Source: Pseudomonas orientalis (GTDB lineage Bacteria > Pseudomonadota > Gammaproteobacteria > Pseudomonadales > Pseudomonadaceae). From it: a stretch of DNA of 64,000 nucleotides. Under the pieces are notes generated by a model. It searched no databases. It was not told the DNA's origin and saw nothing but the letters and a program-made list of their open reading frames with translations. Location: assembly GCF_022807995.1 (NCBI RefSeq), contig NZ_CP094351.1:5441501-5505500 (forward strand), given 5' to 3'. Position numbers and translations under genes: made by a program. Of the stretch, positions 25,790 through 34,567 are shown one piece after another. How positions within the stretch are numbered: position 1 is the first letter of the stretch; the number at the start of each line of letters is the position of its first letter.

Positions 25790-25805
25790 GGAGTATGCAG
25801 CCCTC

Positions 25806-25905
25806 TGTAGGAGCGAGCTTGCTCGCGAAAGTCGCCAACGATGACGCAGTGCGTCTGATTACCCGCGTCGCCTGTTGGTTTTTCGCGAGCAAGCTCGCTC
25901 CTACA
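25806..25905. repeat. REPIN, TGTAGGAGCGAGC family, inside the phosphonate operon
   Basis: This is a 100-bp element directly after the gene for the binding protein and before the flavoprotein gene. It could stabilise the upstream transporter mRNA. Confidence 0.87.
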
Positions 25906-25919
25906 GGTTGAGGTAAAAG

Positions 25920-26933
25920 TTATTGTTTCTCCGACTTCCCGTCATAGCGCTTGCGCCACTCAGCCAGGATGCTGTCGCGATGCTTCGACGCCCACACAAA
26001 GTCGTTCTTGATCAACCGCTGCTCGTAATCGGCGGGCAATTCGGTCTGTGGCTTGGCGATTCCCGGTTGGGCGAGCACGGCGAAATTGTCCTTGTACAAC
26101 GCCATCGCCGCCGGGCTTGCAGAGAAGTCCGCCAGCTTTTTCGCAGCCTCGGCATGGGCCGTGCCCTTGATCACCGCCGTGGCTTCGATGTCCCAGCCCA
26201 GGCCCTCTTTGGGCAGGATGATGTCCAGCGGTGCGCCCTGGCGCTTCAACTGCACGGCCGGGTATTCAAACGAAATCCCGATCGGGAACTCCCCGGACGC
26301 CGCCAGCTTGCACGGCTTGGAACCGGAGTGAACGTACTGGCCGATGTTCTGGTGCAGGTCGTCCATGTACTGCCAGCCCTGCTTCTCGCCGAAGGTCTGC
26401 AACCAGGCGCTCACGTCCAGAAAACCTGTGCCGGAGGAGGCCGGGTTGGGCATCACGATCTTGCCCTTGTACTCAGGCCTGGTCAGGTCCTGCCAGCTCA
26501 CCGGTTTGCTCAGGCCCTGTTTTTCGGCCTCCACCGTGTTGAAGCAAATGGTCGCCGCCCATACATCCATGCCGACCCAGGCCGGCGGATTGGCGGCGTC
26601 GCGGTAGTTTTTGCCGATCTTGTCCAGGTCTTTCGGGGCATAGGTATCGAGCATGCCTTGCTGGTCGAGGATCGCCAGGCTGGAAGCGGCCAGCCCCCAG
26701 ACCACGTCGGCTTGCGGACGGTCTTTTTCGGCCAGCAGCTTGGCGGTGATGATCCCGGTGGAATCACGTACCCATTTGATTTCGATGTCGGGGTTGGCCT
26801 GCTCAAACGCTTTTTTATAGCTCTTCAACTGCTCGGCTTCGAGGGCCGTGTAGACGGTCAGCTCGGTCTTGGCGAAGGCATTCAGGCTGAATGCAGTGAG
26901 TACGGCAGCGACCAGCGCCAGGGGCTTGAACAT
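25920..26933 (-). CDS. phnS: 2-aminoethylphosphonate ABC transporter, substrate-binding protein
   Basis: This 337-residue periplasmic protein has a signal peptide (cleavage near NAFA-K) followed by TELTVYTALEAEQLKSYKKAF, the start of an Fbp/AfuA-like binding fold (TIGR03261 type). The ATG at 26933 has a perfect SD AGGAGGT seven bases upstream, consistent with high expression. A longer open frame in the same phase has no signal and is rejected. It follows the permease gene after 20 bp. Confidence 0.86.
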   Translation of the reverse strand: MFKPLALVAAVLTAFSLNAFAKTELTVYTALEAEQLKSYKKAFEQANPDIEIKWVRDSTGIITAKLLAEKDRPQADVVWGLAASSLAILDQQGMLDTYAPKDLDKIGKNYRDAANPPAWVGMDVWAATICFNTVEAEKQGLSKPVSWQDLTRPEYKGKIVMPNPASSGTGFLDVSAWLQTFGEKQGWQYMDDLHQNIGQYVHSGSKPCKLAASGEFPIGISFEYPAVQLKRQGAPLDIILPKEGLGWDIEATAVIKGTAHAEAAKKLADFSASPAAMALYKDNFAVLAQPGIAKPQTELPADYEQRLIKNDFVWASKHRDSILAEWRKRYDGKSEKQ

Positions 26934-26953
26934 GAAATACCTCCTTTGAAGGA

Positions 26954-28666
26954 TCATTGCCCCGGCGCGGTCTGGCGCCAGGCTTGGGAGCGGCGCAAGG
27001 CGCCATGTGAAGCCCACGCCAGCAGCAGCGAGACGCTGCCTGAGGTGAACAGAATCAGGGTGGACATGGCCGCCGCGCCGCCCACATTGCCGGCGTCGTC
27101 CATGTTCAATACGGCAACGGCGGCGAGGATGGTGTCGGGGCTGTAGAGAAAGATCGCAGCGGAGACGGTGGTCATTGCCGACACGAACAGGTAACGCAGA
27201 ATATCCAGCAGCGCGGGCAGGCAGATCGGCACCGTCACTTTCAAGTAATGGCGGTAGAGCGGCGCCTTGAGGGACAACGCGGCGGCTTCGAATTCGGCGT
27301 CCAGCTGGCGCAGTGCGGTGGTGGCGGTCATTTGTGCGGTGGTCAGATAGTGAGCAATGGTGCACACCACCAGCAGCGCCATGCTGCCGTAGAACACATG
27401 CAGCGGGTTGCCGCCGAGGTTGAAAAAGAACACATAGCCCAGACCCAGTACCAGGCCGGGCACCGCCATCGGCACGAAGCTGAGCAGGCGCAGAGCCAGG
27501 TTCAGGCCCTTCTGACCGTTGGTTTTTTCCATCAGGTAGGCGCCAGTGAAGATCAGCACACTGCCGATCAGCGCCGTGCACAGTGCCATGGTCAGGCTGT
27601 TGCGATAGGCGAGCCAGCCGCCGCCGGCGGTGTCTTCGAACTGGTAGTGGTTGAGCGACAGCGACAGGTTGTAGGGCCAGAATTTGACCAGCGAGGAATA
27701 CACCGCCATGCCGAACACCAGCAGCAGGGCCGCACAGATCAGCAGCACGATAGCCAGGTAGCAGCCATCCCTTGAACGCGACGGCAGCGGTTGAAATACC
27801 TGGGCACGGCCGCTCATGGCATCAGCGTGACGGCGGCGCAACCACGCATCCACGCCAAAGCTGAACAGCGCCGGCAACAGCAGCACCATGCCGATCAACG
27901 CACCACGCCCGAATTGTTGCTGACCGACCACCGCCTTGTAGGCTTCCAGGGCCAGCACCTGGTAGTCGCCGCCGACCACCACCGGCACGCCAAAGTCGGT
28001 GATCGTCAACGTGAACACCAGGCAAAACGCCGCGAACACCGCCTGGCGCGTGGCCGGCCAGGTGATACTGCGAAACGCCCGGGCGGGGCTGGCGCCCATG
28101 CTGGAGGCTGCGTCGAACAAGCGCGCATCCGCCAGCGACAATGCGGACAGCAGAATCATCAGGGCGTGTGGGAAGGTGTAAATCACTTCGCCCAGGACAA
28201 TGCCCCAGAAGCCGTAGATATTGTCCGAGAGCAAGCCACGCAACAGCCCCTGGTTGCCGAACAGATACACCAGCGCGATGCCCGGCAACATCGAGGGCGC
28301 CATCAAGGGCAACAGCGACACGCCACGCCAGATCACCTTGCCGGGAATCAAGGTGCGCTGCAGGGCGTAGGCAAACAGATAGGCCAGCGGTACGACGATG
28401 GCGGCTACGCTGAGGGAAACTTTCAGACTATTGCCCAGCAACCAGTGAAAGTTGGCGCTGGTCAGTAATTCCCGTGCGGCGATCAGGCCACCGCCCTGCC
28501 CGGCTTCGCTGCTCAAGCCGCGCCAGAAGATCGCCAGCAGCGGCAGCAACACCGCCACCACCAACAGGCCCAGCCAGAGCCATTTGCCGCCGACCACGAA
28601 GACACGGTCGCCCCACTCGGCGCGGGACACTTGACGCGGCAGCGGCACGGTCATGACCGCAGCCAT
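26954..28666 (-). CDS. phnU: 2-aminoethylphosphonate ABC transporter, fused permease
   Basis: This permease of about 570 residues carries two binding-protein-dependent transport domains in tandem, each with its own set of helices and EAA loop (SMGASPARAFRSITWP in the first half, SLKAPLYRHYLKVTVP in the second). This fused layout matches TIGR03262. ATG codons at 28666 and 28654 are both possible; the first lies 1 bp from the upstream stop. No SD decides between them. Confidence 0.84.
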   Translation of the reverse strand: MAAVMTVPLPRQVSRAEWGDRVFVVGGKWLWLGLLVVAVLLPLLAIFWRGLSSEAGQGGGLIAARELLTSANFHWLLGNSLKVSLSVAAIVVPLAYLFAYALQRTLIPGKVIWRGVSLLPLMAPSMLPGIALVYLFGNQGLLRGLLSDNIYGFWGIVLGEVIYTFPHALMILLSALSLADARLFDAASSMGASPARAFRSITWPATRQAVFAAFCLVFTLTITDFGVPVVVGGDYQVLALEAYKAVVGQQQFGRGALIGMVLLLPALFSFGVDAWLRRRHADAMSGRAQVFQPLPSRSRDGCYLAIVLLICAALLLVFGMAVYSSLVKFWPYNLSLSLNHYQFEDTAGGGWLAYRNSLTMALCTALIGSVLIFTGAYLMEKTNGQKGLNLALRLLSFVPMAVPGLVLGLGYVFFFNLGGNPLHVFYGSMALLVVCTIAHYLTTAQMTATTALRQLDAEFEAAALSLKAPLYRHYLKVTVPICLPALLDILRYLFVSAMTTVSAAIFLYSPDTILAAVAVLNMDDAGNVGGAAAMSTLILFTSGSVSLLLAWASHGALRRSQAWRQTAPGQ

Positions 28667-28667
28667 C

Positions 28668-29732
28668 TCAGGCAAACACCTGCAGGCTGCGCGGCGGCAA
28701 GGCTACCCAGATATCCTGGGCGCCCAGGCGCGGCATGTCCTGTGGCGCAAGTTCGGCCAGCAACGGGTGGCCCGGCAGTTGCGCCAGTTCAAAGCTCATG
28801 CGGCAGCGGTTGCCCAGAAATGTGATCTCGCGGACCTTGGCCGCAAACAGGTTTTCTTCATGCACCGGCGGGTTCACGCTGATGGCTTCCGGCCGGCAGA
28901 ACAGGCGACCGGATTGGGCCATGCCGGCGTCGTCGGCCAGGCGCATGTTCAGCCCACCGACCTGGGCGTGGCTGGCGCTGTTGCGGCTGAACGGCAACCA
29001 GTTGCCCTGGCCGACAAACTCCGCCACGAACGGCGTGGCCGGGCGGTCGTAGATTTCCTGGGGCGTCGCGTATTGCTCGACCTTGCCGTTGTTCATCACG
29101 GCGATACGGTCGGCCATCAGCATGGCTTCATCCTGATTGTGGGTGACCATCAGCGTGGTGATGCCCAGGCGTCGCTGGAGTTGGCGCAGCTCGGTGCACA
29201 GATGCTCGCGAACCTGGGCGTCGAGGGCCGACATCGGTTCATCCAGCAGCAATAACGACGGTGCCGGCGCCAGGGCACGCGCCAGGGCTACCCGCTGCTG
29301 TTGCCCGCCGGACAGTTGGCCGGGGTATTTCTTTTCGCTGCCAAGCAGGCCGACCAGTTCGAGCATCTGCGCGACACGCTTGCGCACCTCATCGCGGCCG
29401 CTGCCGGTAAGGCCGTAGCCGATGTTCGCTTCAACGGTCAGATTGGGAAACAGCGCGTAGGACTGAAACAGGATGCCGTAATCCCGCGCCTGGGGCGGCA
29501 GCAGGGAAACATCGCGGTCACCCAAGTAAAGTTCGCCGCTGTCCTGGCGCTCAAGGCCGGCGATGCAGCGCAGCATCGTGGTCTTGCCGCAGCCGGAGGG
29601 GCCCAGCAGGCATACCAGCTCGCCGGCGGCGACGTCCAGCGACACGTTGTCCAACGCGGTAAAGGCGCCGAAGCGTTTCTGGATGCCGCGCACCTTCATC
29701 GGTGCGCCGGGGTGGGTCAGGGCTGTGTGCAT
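28668..29732 (-). CDS. phnT: 2-aminoethylphosphonate ABC transporter, ATP-binding protein
   Basis: This 354-residue ATPase has Walker A GPSGCGKTT, signature LSGGQQQR and Walker B LLLLDEPMSALD, then a C-terminal TOBE-like regulatory part. It is first in the transporter operon. Starts at 29732 and at an internal ATG (29699, MKVRGIQKRFG) are both possible; the longer one is kept. Family: TIGR03265 type, linked by position to the other phosphonate genes. Confidence 0.85.
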   Translation of the reverse strand: MHTALTHPGAPMKVRGIQKRFGAFTALDNVSLDVAAGELVCLLGPSGCGKTTMLRCIAGLERQDSGELYLGDRDVSLLPPQARDYGILFQSYALFPNLTVEANIGYGLTGSGRDEVRKRVAQMLELVGLLGSEKKYPGQLSGGQQQRVALARALAPAPSLLLLDEPMSALDAQVREHLCTELRQLQRRLGITTLMVTHNQDEAMLMADRIAVMNNGKVEQYATPQEIYDRPATPFVAEFVGQGNWLPFSRNSASHAQVGGLNMRLADDAGMAQSGRLFCRPEAISVNPPVHEENLFAAKVREITFLGNRCRMSFELAQLPGHPLLAELAPQDMPRLGAQDIWVALPPRSLQVFA

Positions 29733-29853
29733 GGTGGCGCCTCATCGAACTGATAAGGCCATGCTAGGGAGGGAATGCGTCGCTGATGTGGCAGAAGGGC
29801 AAAAGGGAGTGATAGGGGTATTGGTGGATTTGGGTTGTGCATGATCTACCGCT

Positions 29854-29936
29854 ATCGGGGGCAAGCCCCCTCCCACATTTTGACCACGTTCTCATGTTGG
29901 AACTCGGTCAACTGTGGGAGGGGGCTTGCCCCCGAT
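29854..29936. repeat. Inverted-arrangement REP pair
   Basis: REP arms have GTGGG ends facing inward; the spacer is longer and different from the other pairs of this layout. It lies between the LysR gene and the promoter region of phnT, so it may end LysR transcription. Confidence 0.78.
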
Positions 29937-29960
29937 TGGCCCTCAAGCCAGCCACAAAGG

Positions 29961-30824
29961 TTAAATTGGCGACATTTCCTGAGCCAGGCCAAGAAAAGCC
30001 GCCGGCAGTCGCGCGCCCTTGCGCTCCTTGAGGCAGTACAGATACTCCGGAATCTGCGGCGCATTCTCGATGGTCAGCACCTTCAACTGCGGGTCATGCG
30101 GCACTTCCTGCCGCGCAATGATGCTGATGCCGATATTGCGCAGCACCGCCTCGCGGATCGATTCACGGCTGCCGATTTCCAACAGCGGCCCATAACCGAC
30201 GCCGGCGCCCTGCAATAGGTCTTCCGTCAGCCTGCGGGTGGTGGAGCCCGCTTCGCGCATCAGCAGCGTATGCCCGGCCAGCGCCGTCAATGGCACATGA
30301 TCAAGCCGGGCCAGCGGATGGCTGCGATGCACCGCCAGCACCAAAGGATCAGTGCCCAGCACGCGGCGCACCAGACGCGAATCTTCCAGCAATTGCGACG
30401 AGGCGGCGACATCGACGCGGTAGTCGTCCAGCGCTTCGAGCACCTGTTGGGAATTGCCGATCTCCACCGACACTTCCACCTGCGGCAGGCGTTCGCGAAA
30501 GGCTTTGACCAGATCGAGGATGTAGTAAGGCGCGGTCGCAGCGACCCTCAGCGCGCCTTGAACCTGGCCGTTGTTGCGCAGGAAAAACTCGATATCCGCT
30601 TCCTGTTGCAACAGCGCCTTGACCATCGGCAACAGCCGCGCGCCCTCATCGCTCACCGTCAGACGGCGACCGCCACGGTAGAACAGTTCAACGCCGTATT
30701 GGCTTTCCAGGTTGCGAATCTGGGTCGTGACCGTGGGCTGGCTCAGGCCGAGTTTTTTCGCCGCCTGGGTGATGCTGCCCAGGCGGGCGACCTTGTAAAA
30801 CGCCTTCAGCTCAGCACTCAGCAC
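29961..30824 (-). CDS. LysR-type regulator of aminophosphonate catabolism
   Basis: This 287-residue regulator has an N-terminal winged helix-turn-helix (about residues 3-62; AAKKLGLSQPTVTTQIRNLE) and a periplasmic-binding-like effector domain. Position just upstream of the transporter operon, on the same strand, and similarity to the LysR subgroup found in aminoethylphosphonate clusters (TIGR03339) suggest it activates that operon. It is not divergent from its presumed target, which is unusual for LysR genes. Confidence 0.83.
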   Translation of the reverse strand: MLSAELKAFYKVARLGSITQAAKKLGLSQPTVTTQIRNLESQYGVELFYRGGRRLTVSDEGARLLPMVKALLQQEADIEFFLRNNGQVQGALRVAATAPYYILDLVKAFRERLPQVEVSVEIGNSQQVLEALDDYRVDVAASSQLLEDSRLVRRVLGTDPLVLAVHRSHPLARLDHVPLTALAGHTLLMREAGSTTRRLTEDLLQGAGVGYGPLLEIGSRESIREAVLRNIGISIIARQEVPHDPQLKVLTIENAPQIPEYLYCLKERKGARLPAAFLGLAQEMSPI

Positions 30825-30839
30825 ACCACCCTCTCACTG

Positions 30840-33086
30840 TTATTTGCGCAACAGGCGCAGGCCATTGAATACCACCAGCAGGCTGACGCCCATATCGGCG
30901 AACACCGCCATCCACATGGTCGCCATGCCCAGGAAGGTGACCGCCAGGAAGATCGCCTTGATCACCAGCGCCAGGGCAATGTTCTGCTTGAGGATACTCG
31001 ACGTTTGCCTGGACAGCCGAATGAATGCGGGAATCTTGCGCAGGTCATCGTCCATCAATGCCACGTCGGCCGTCTCGATCGCGGTGTCGGTGCCCGCCGC
31101 CGCCATGGCGAAGCCGATTTCGGCGCGGGCCAGGGCCGGCGCGTCGTTGATGCCGTCGCCGACCATGCCGACGCGGTGGCCCTGGCCGTAGAGCATTTCA
31201 ATGGCCTGCAGTTTATCGGTGGGCAACAAGTCGCCCCGGGCCTGATCAATACCGACCTGAGCGGCAATCGCCTGGGCGGTGTGGGTGTTATCGCCGGTCA
31301 GCATCAAGGTCTTGACGCCCAGATCGTGCAATTGCCGGATGGCTTCGCGGCTGCTGTCCTTGACGGTGTCGGCCACCGCGAACAAGGCCAGCGGGCCGGA
31401 CTTTTCGAGCAGCAACACCACGGACTTGCCCTGTTTTTCCAGGGCGAAGAGTTTCTCCTCCAGCGCCGGCGAGCACAGCCCGAGGTCTTCCACCAGACGG
31501 TGGTTGCCCAGATGGTAGGTTTCGCCGTTGATGTCACCGCGCACACCACGCCCGGGCAATGCCTCGAAGTTATCCACAACGTGGGACGGCAGGTTTTTAT
31601 CCACCGCCGCGTTGGCAATGGCCAAGGACACCGGGTGGTCGGAACGCCCCGCCAGACTCGCGGCCAGGGCCTGCGCGCTGTCCTGCACGGTGTCGAACAG
31701 CGGCACATAGTCGGTTTGCACCGGCTTGCCGTGGGTGATGGTGCCGGTCTTGTCCAGGGCCAGGTAGTCGAGTTTGTAGCCGCCCTCCAGGTATACGCCG
31801 CCCTTGATCAGGATGCCTTTGCGCGCCGCCGCCGCAAGGCCGCTGACAATGGTCACCGGGGTGGAAATCACCAGGGCGCACGGGCACGCGACTACCAGCA
31901 ACACCAGGGCGCGGTAGATCCAGTCGAACCAGACGCCCGCCATGAACAGCGGCGGGATGACGGCCACGCCCAGGGCAAACAGGAACACCGCCGGGGTGTA
32001 GATTGTCGAGAAGCGGTCGACGAAACGCTGGGTCGGTGCCCGGGCGCCCTGAGCCTGCTCGACCGCATGGATGATCCGCGCCAGGGTGGAATTGTTGGCC
32101 GCTGCGGTCACTGTGTATTCCAGGGAACCGGCCTGGTTGATCGTACCGGCGAAGACTTTATCGCCCACAGTCTTTTCAATCGGCAGGCTTTCACCGGTGA
32201 TCGGTGCCTGATCGATGGTGGATTGACCAGCAGTGACCTCACCGTCCAGACCGATGCGCTCGCCGGGCTTGACCCGCACAATGGCGCCAAGATCGATGCT
32301 TTTGACGTCCTGTTCCATCCAGGAACCGTCAGCCTGCCGCACCGTGGCCTGCTCCGGGGTCATCTGCATCAAGCCGCTGATGGCATTGCGTGCGCGGTCC
32401 AGGGACTTGGCTTCGATCAACTCCGCCACGGTAAACAGGAACATCACCATCGCCGCTTCCGGCCACTGGCCAATCAGCACGGCGCCGGTCACGGCGATAC
32501 TCATCAGCGCGTTGATGTTCAGGTTGAGGTTTTTCAGGGCAATCCAGCCCTTCTTGTAGGTGGTGAGGCCACCGCTGAGGATTGACACCAGCGCTACCAG
32601 AGCGATCACCCAGGTCGGTGCAACGCCGCTGAAATGCAGGACCTCGGCGCTTAACGCCCCCACGCCCGACACTGCCAGCGGCCACCAGTGCTTCTTGGCA
32701 GGCGGCGCGGCGTCAGGGCTGCCTTCTTCAATCGGGTCGGCCTGCATGCCGATGGATTTGATCGCCTCGATGATCGGCGCGGTGCTCGGCAGATCGTGGG
32801 TGACGCCGAGGATGCGGTTGATCAGGTTGAATTCCAACTGCTGCACGCCGGCAAGCTTGCCCAGTTTGTTCTGGATCAAGGTCTGTTCGGTGGGGCAGTC
32901 CATCGCTTCGATGCGAAAGGTGCTCAGGCGCGAGCCGGCGGTGGGGGCGTCGCTCAGTTGCACCCGCGCAGGTGCCGGGGTGCCGGAACAACAGGCGCCG
33001 CCGTGGTCATGCACCGGCTTGAGCGTGTGCTCGCCGTGGTCGTGATCGTGGTCATGCTTGTTCGGGGTGTGGATGGAATCGCTCAT
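30840..33086 (-). CDS. cadA: Cadmium/zinc-exporting P1B-type ATPase
   Basis: This 748-residue heavy-metal pump starts with a His-rich segment (HDHDHDHGEH) and a CCSG, then a metal-binding domain with the degenerate motif MDCPTE. The transmembrane metal site is CPC (ACPCALVIS), the phosphorylation site DKTGT, and TGES and GDGINDAPAL are intact. This pattern fits Cd/Zn/Pb efflux, not copper. The ATG at 33086 is 85 bp from the divergent cadR; an upstream start at 33221 would run through the promoter. Confidence 0.94.
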   Translation of the reverse strand: MSDSIHTPNKHDHDHDHGEHTLKPVHDHGGACCSGTPAPARVQLSDAPTAGSRLSTFRIEAMDCPTEQTLIQNKLGKLAGVQQLEFNLINRILGVTHDLPSTAPIIEAIKSIGMQADPIEEGSPDAAPPAKKHWWPLAVSGVGALSAEVLHFSGVAPTWVIALVALVSILSGGLTTYKKGWIALKNLNLNINALMSIAVTGAVLIGQWPEAAMVMFLFTVAELIEAKSLDRARNAISGLMQMTPEQATVRQADGSWMEQDVKSIDLGAIVRVKPGERIGLDGEVTAGQSTIDQAPITGESLPIEKTVGDKVFAGTINQAGSLEYTVTAAANNSTLARIIHAVEQAQGARAPTQRFVDRFSTIYTPAVFLFALGVAVIPPLFMAGVWFDWIYRALVLLVVACPCALVISTPVTIVSGLAAAARKGILIKGGVYLEGGYKLDYLALDKTGTITHGKPVQTDYVPLFDTVQDSAQALAASLAGRSDHPVSLAIANAAVDKNLPSHVVDNFEALPGRGVRGDINGETYHLGNHRLVEDLGLCSPALEEKLFALEKQGKSVVLLLEKSGPLALFAVADTVKDSSREAIRQLHDLGVKTLMLTGDNTHTAQAIAAQVGIDQARGDLLPTDKLQAIEMLYGQGHRVGMVGDGINDAPALARAEIGFAMAAAGTDTAIETADVALMDDDLRKIPAFIRLSRQTSSILKQNIALALVIKAIFLAVTFLGMATMWMAVFADMGVSLLVVFNGLRLLRK

Positions 33087-33117
33087 CGTGTCGCGTCCGG
33101 AAAGGTGCCTGTTGCCA

Positions 33118-33148
33118 AGTAAAGACCCTGTAGCCACTATAGGGTCAA
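33118..33148 (-). promoter_or_regulatory. cadA promoter with CadR operator
   Basis: Read toward cadA: -35 TTGACC, a 19-bp spacer, and -10-like TTTACT. The dyad ACCCTATAGTGGCTACAGGGT lies at 33125-33145, within the long spacer and the end of the -35. Such an over-long spacer with a central dyad is the classic MerR-family arrangement, and the sequence matches the CadR box I know from P. putida. Confidence 0.85.
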
Positions 33149-33171
33149 GCACCCATTTGGAGATTGCTGCG

Positions 33172-33612
33172 ATGAAGATCGGCGAACTGGCCAAACTGAC
33201 CGACTGCCCGGTGGAAACCATCCGTTATTACGAGAAGGAAGGCCTGCTGCCGCCTCCCGCCCGCACGGATGGCAACTACCGCGTCTACACCCAAGCGCAT
33301 ACCGAGCGGCTGATCTTTATCCGCAACTGCCGCGGCCTCGACATGACACTGGAAGAAATCCGCAGCTTGCTCAGCCTGCGCGACAGTCCCCAGGATCAGT
33401 GCGAAAACGTGAATGCGTTGATTGATGAACATATCCACCATGTAAAAGCGCGGATCGATGGGCTGCTGGCATTGCAGGAGCAGTTACTGGACTTGCGCCA
33501 GCGCTGCGGGGGTGGGGAGCAGTGCGCAATCCTGCAGCAGCTGGAAGTCAGCGGCGCGATTGCGGCCAGCGAGGCCGAGCCCTCGCATGTGGGCCGCAGC
33601 CATGGCCATTAG
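33172..33612 (+). CDS. cadR: Cd(II)/Pb(II)-responsive MerR-family regulator
   Basis: This 146-residue regulator has an N-terminal MerR helix-turn-helix (MKIGELAKLTDCPVETIRYYE, in part), a dimerisation helix and metal-binding cysteines (DQCENVNAL and RCGGGEQC). A His-rich tail (HVGRSHGH) is typical of Pseudomonas CadR. It is divergent from cadA and should both repress and, with metal, activate the cadA promoter by untwisting its spacer. Confidence 0.94.
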   Translation: MKIGELAKLTDCPVETIRYYEKEGLLPPPARTDGNYRVYTQAHTERLIFIRNCRGLDMTLEEIRSLLSLRDSPQDQCENVNALIDEHIHHVKARIDGLLALQEQLLDLRQRCGGGEQCAILQQLEVSGAIAASEAEPSHVGRSHGH

Positions 33613-33635
33613 CCTCAAGTGAACACAGGCCAAAA

Positions 33636-33663
33636 TGTGGGAGGGGGCAAGCCCCCTCCCACA
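33636..33663. repeat. 28-bp perfectly palindromic REP (collapsed REPIN)
   Basis: It is identical to the element at 5361: 13-bp arms and a 2-nt loop. It lies between convergent cadR and thyA. Confidence 0.8.
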
Positions 33664-33682
33664 GTTTTGACCGAGACAGGCC

Positions 33683-34516
33683 TTAGATCGCGACGTCAGC
33701 CTTGATGCTCGGGTCGGCGTCATAACCAACGATTTCGAAGTCTTCGAACTTGTAGTCATAAATCGACTCAGGCTTACGCTTGATTACCAGCTCCGGCAGC
33801 TTTTTCGGCGTGCGTGCCAGCTGGGTCCGAATCTGTTCCATGTGGTTGCTGTAGGCGTGAGTATCGCCAGTGGTGACGATGATCTCGTGGGGGATCAGGT
33901 CGCACTGCTGCGCCAGCATATGGGTGAGCAACGCCAGCGCGGCGGTGTTGTAGGGCAGGCCGAGGAAGACATCGGAGCTGCGGATGTACAGCTGCATCGA
34001 CAGATGGCCGTCGTGCACGAACGCCTGGTAGAGCAGGTGACACGGTGGCAGCGCTTGCTTGCCGTTGCGCGCGTTTTCCTGGGGGCTCCTGGTTTCGTCC
34101 GGCAGGTATTCGACATTCCAGCCGTGGAACAGGATGCGGCGGCTGTTGGGGTTGGTCTTGAGCGTGTGCACCATGTAATCGATCTGGTTGATCGTGCCGC
34201 CGTCCTTGGTCGGCCAGGCGGTCCACTGCTCGCCGTACACCGGGCCCAGGTCGCCATCTTCGGTGGCCCATTCATCCCAGATGCGCACGCCGTTTTCGTT
34301 GAGCCATTTGATGTTGGTGTTGCCGCTCAACATCCAGATCAGCTCGTTGGCGATGCTTTTGAAGTGCAGCTTCTTGGTGGTCAGTAGCGGGAAGCCGTCG
34401 GCCAGGTTATGCCGATACTGGCGGGCGAACACAGCCTTGGTGCCGGTGCCGGTACGATCGCCCTTGGTCAGGCCATTGGTCACGACGTCGTGCAGGAGTT
34501 CGAGGTATTGCTTCAT
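33683..34516 (-). CDS. thyA: Thymidylate synthase
   Basis: This 277-residue enzyme makes dTMP from dUMP using methylenetetrahydrofolate. The catalytic cysteine lies in ALPPCHLLYQ, and SGNTNIKWLNENG, RSSDVFLGLPYN and HAYSNH are the usual substrate contacts. The ATG at 34516 gives the standard MKQYLELLHDV start. It follows lgt by 51 bp, an arrangement common in gammaproteobacteria. Confidence 0.98.
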   Translation of the reverse strand: MKQYLELLHDVVTNGLTKGDRTGTGTKAVFARQYRHNLADGFPLLTTKKLHFKSIANELIWMLSGNTNIKWLNENGVRIWDEWATEDGDLGPVYGEQWTAWPTKDGGTINQIDYMVHTLKTNPNSRRILFHGWNVEYLPDETRSPQENARNGKQALPPCHLLYQAFVHDGHLSMQLYIRSSDVFLGLPYNTAALALLTHMLAQQCDLIPHEIIVTTGDTHAYSNHMEQIRTQLARTPKKLPELVIKRKPESIYDYKFEDFEIVGYDADPSIKADVAI

Positions 34517-34537
34517 GTGATTACCCGTATCGTTGAA

Positions 34538-34559
34538 GCCAGGACCTCCTGGTCCTGGC
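34538..34559 (-). promoter_or_regulatory. Perfect 9-bp stem-loop in the thyA leader
   Basis: GCCAGGACC and its complement enclose a 4-nt loop; on the transcript strand the loop and right stem read AGGAGGTCC. It lies between lgt and thyA, 22 bp before the thyA ATG. No T-run follows, so it is not a typical terminator. Confidence 0.5.
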
Positions 34560-34567
34560 ATTCGAAT

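Noticed and set aside
30270..32585. A 771-codon open frame on the plus strand opposite cadA
   Set aside because: It is antisense to a clear P-type ATPase with all motifs; the long frame results from high GC at third positions. Its own translation is rich in His, Gln and Arg and shows no domain.
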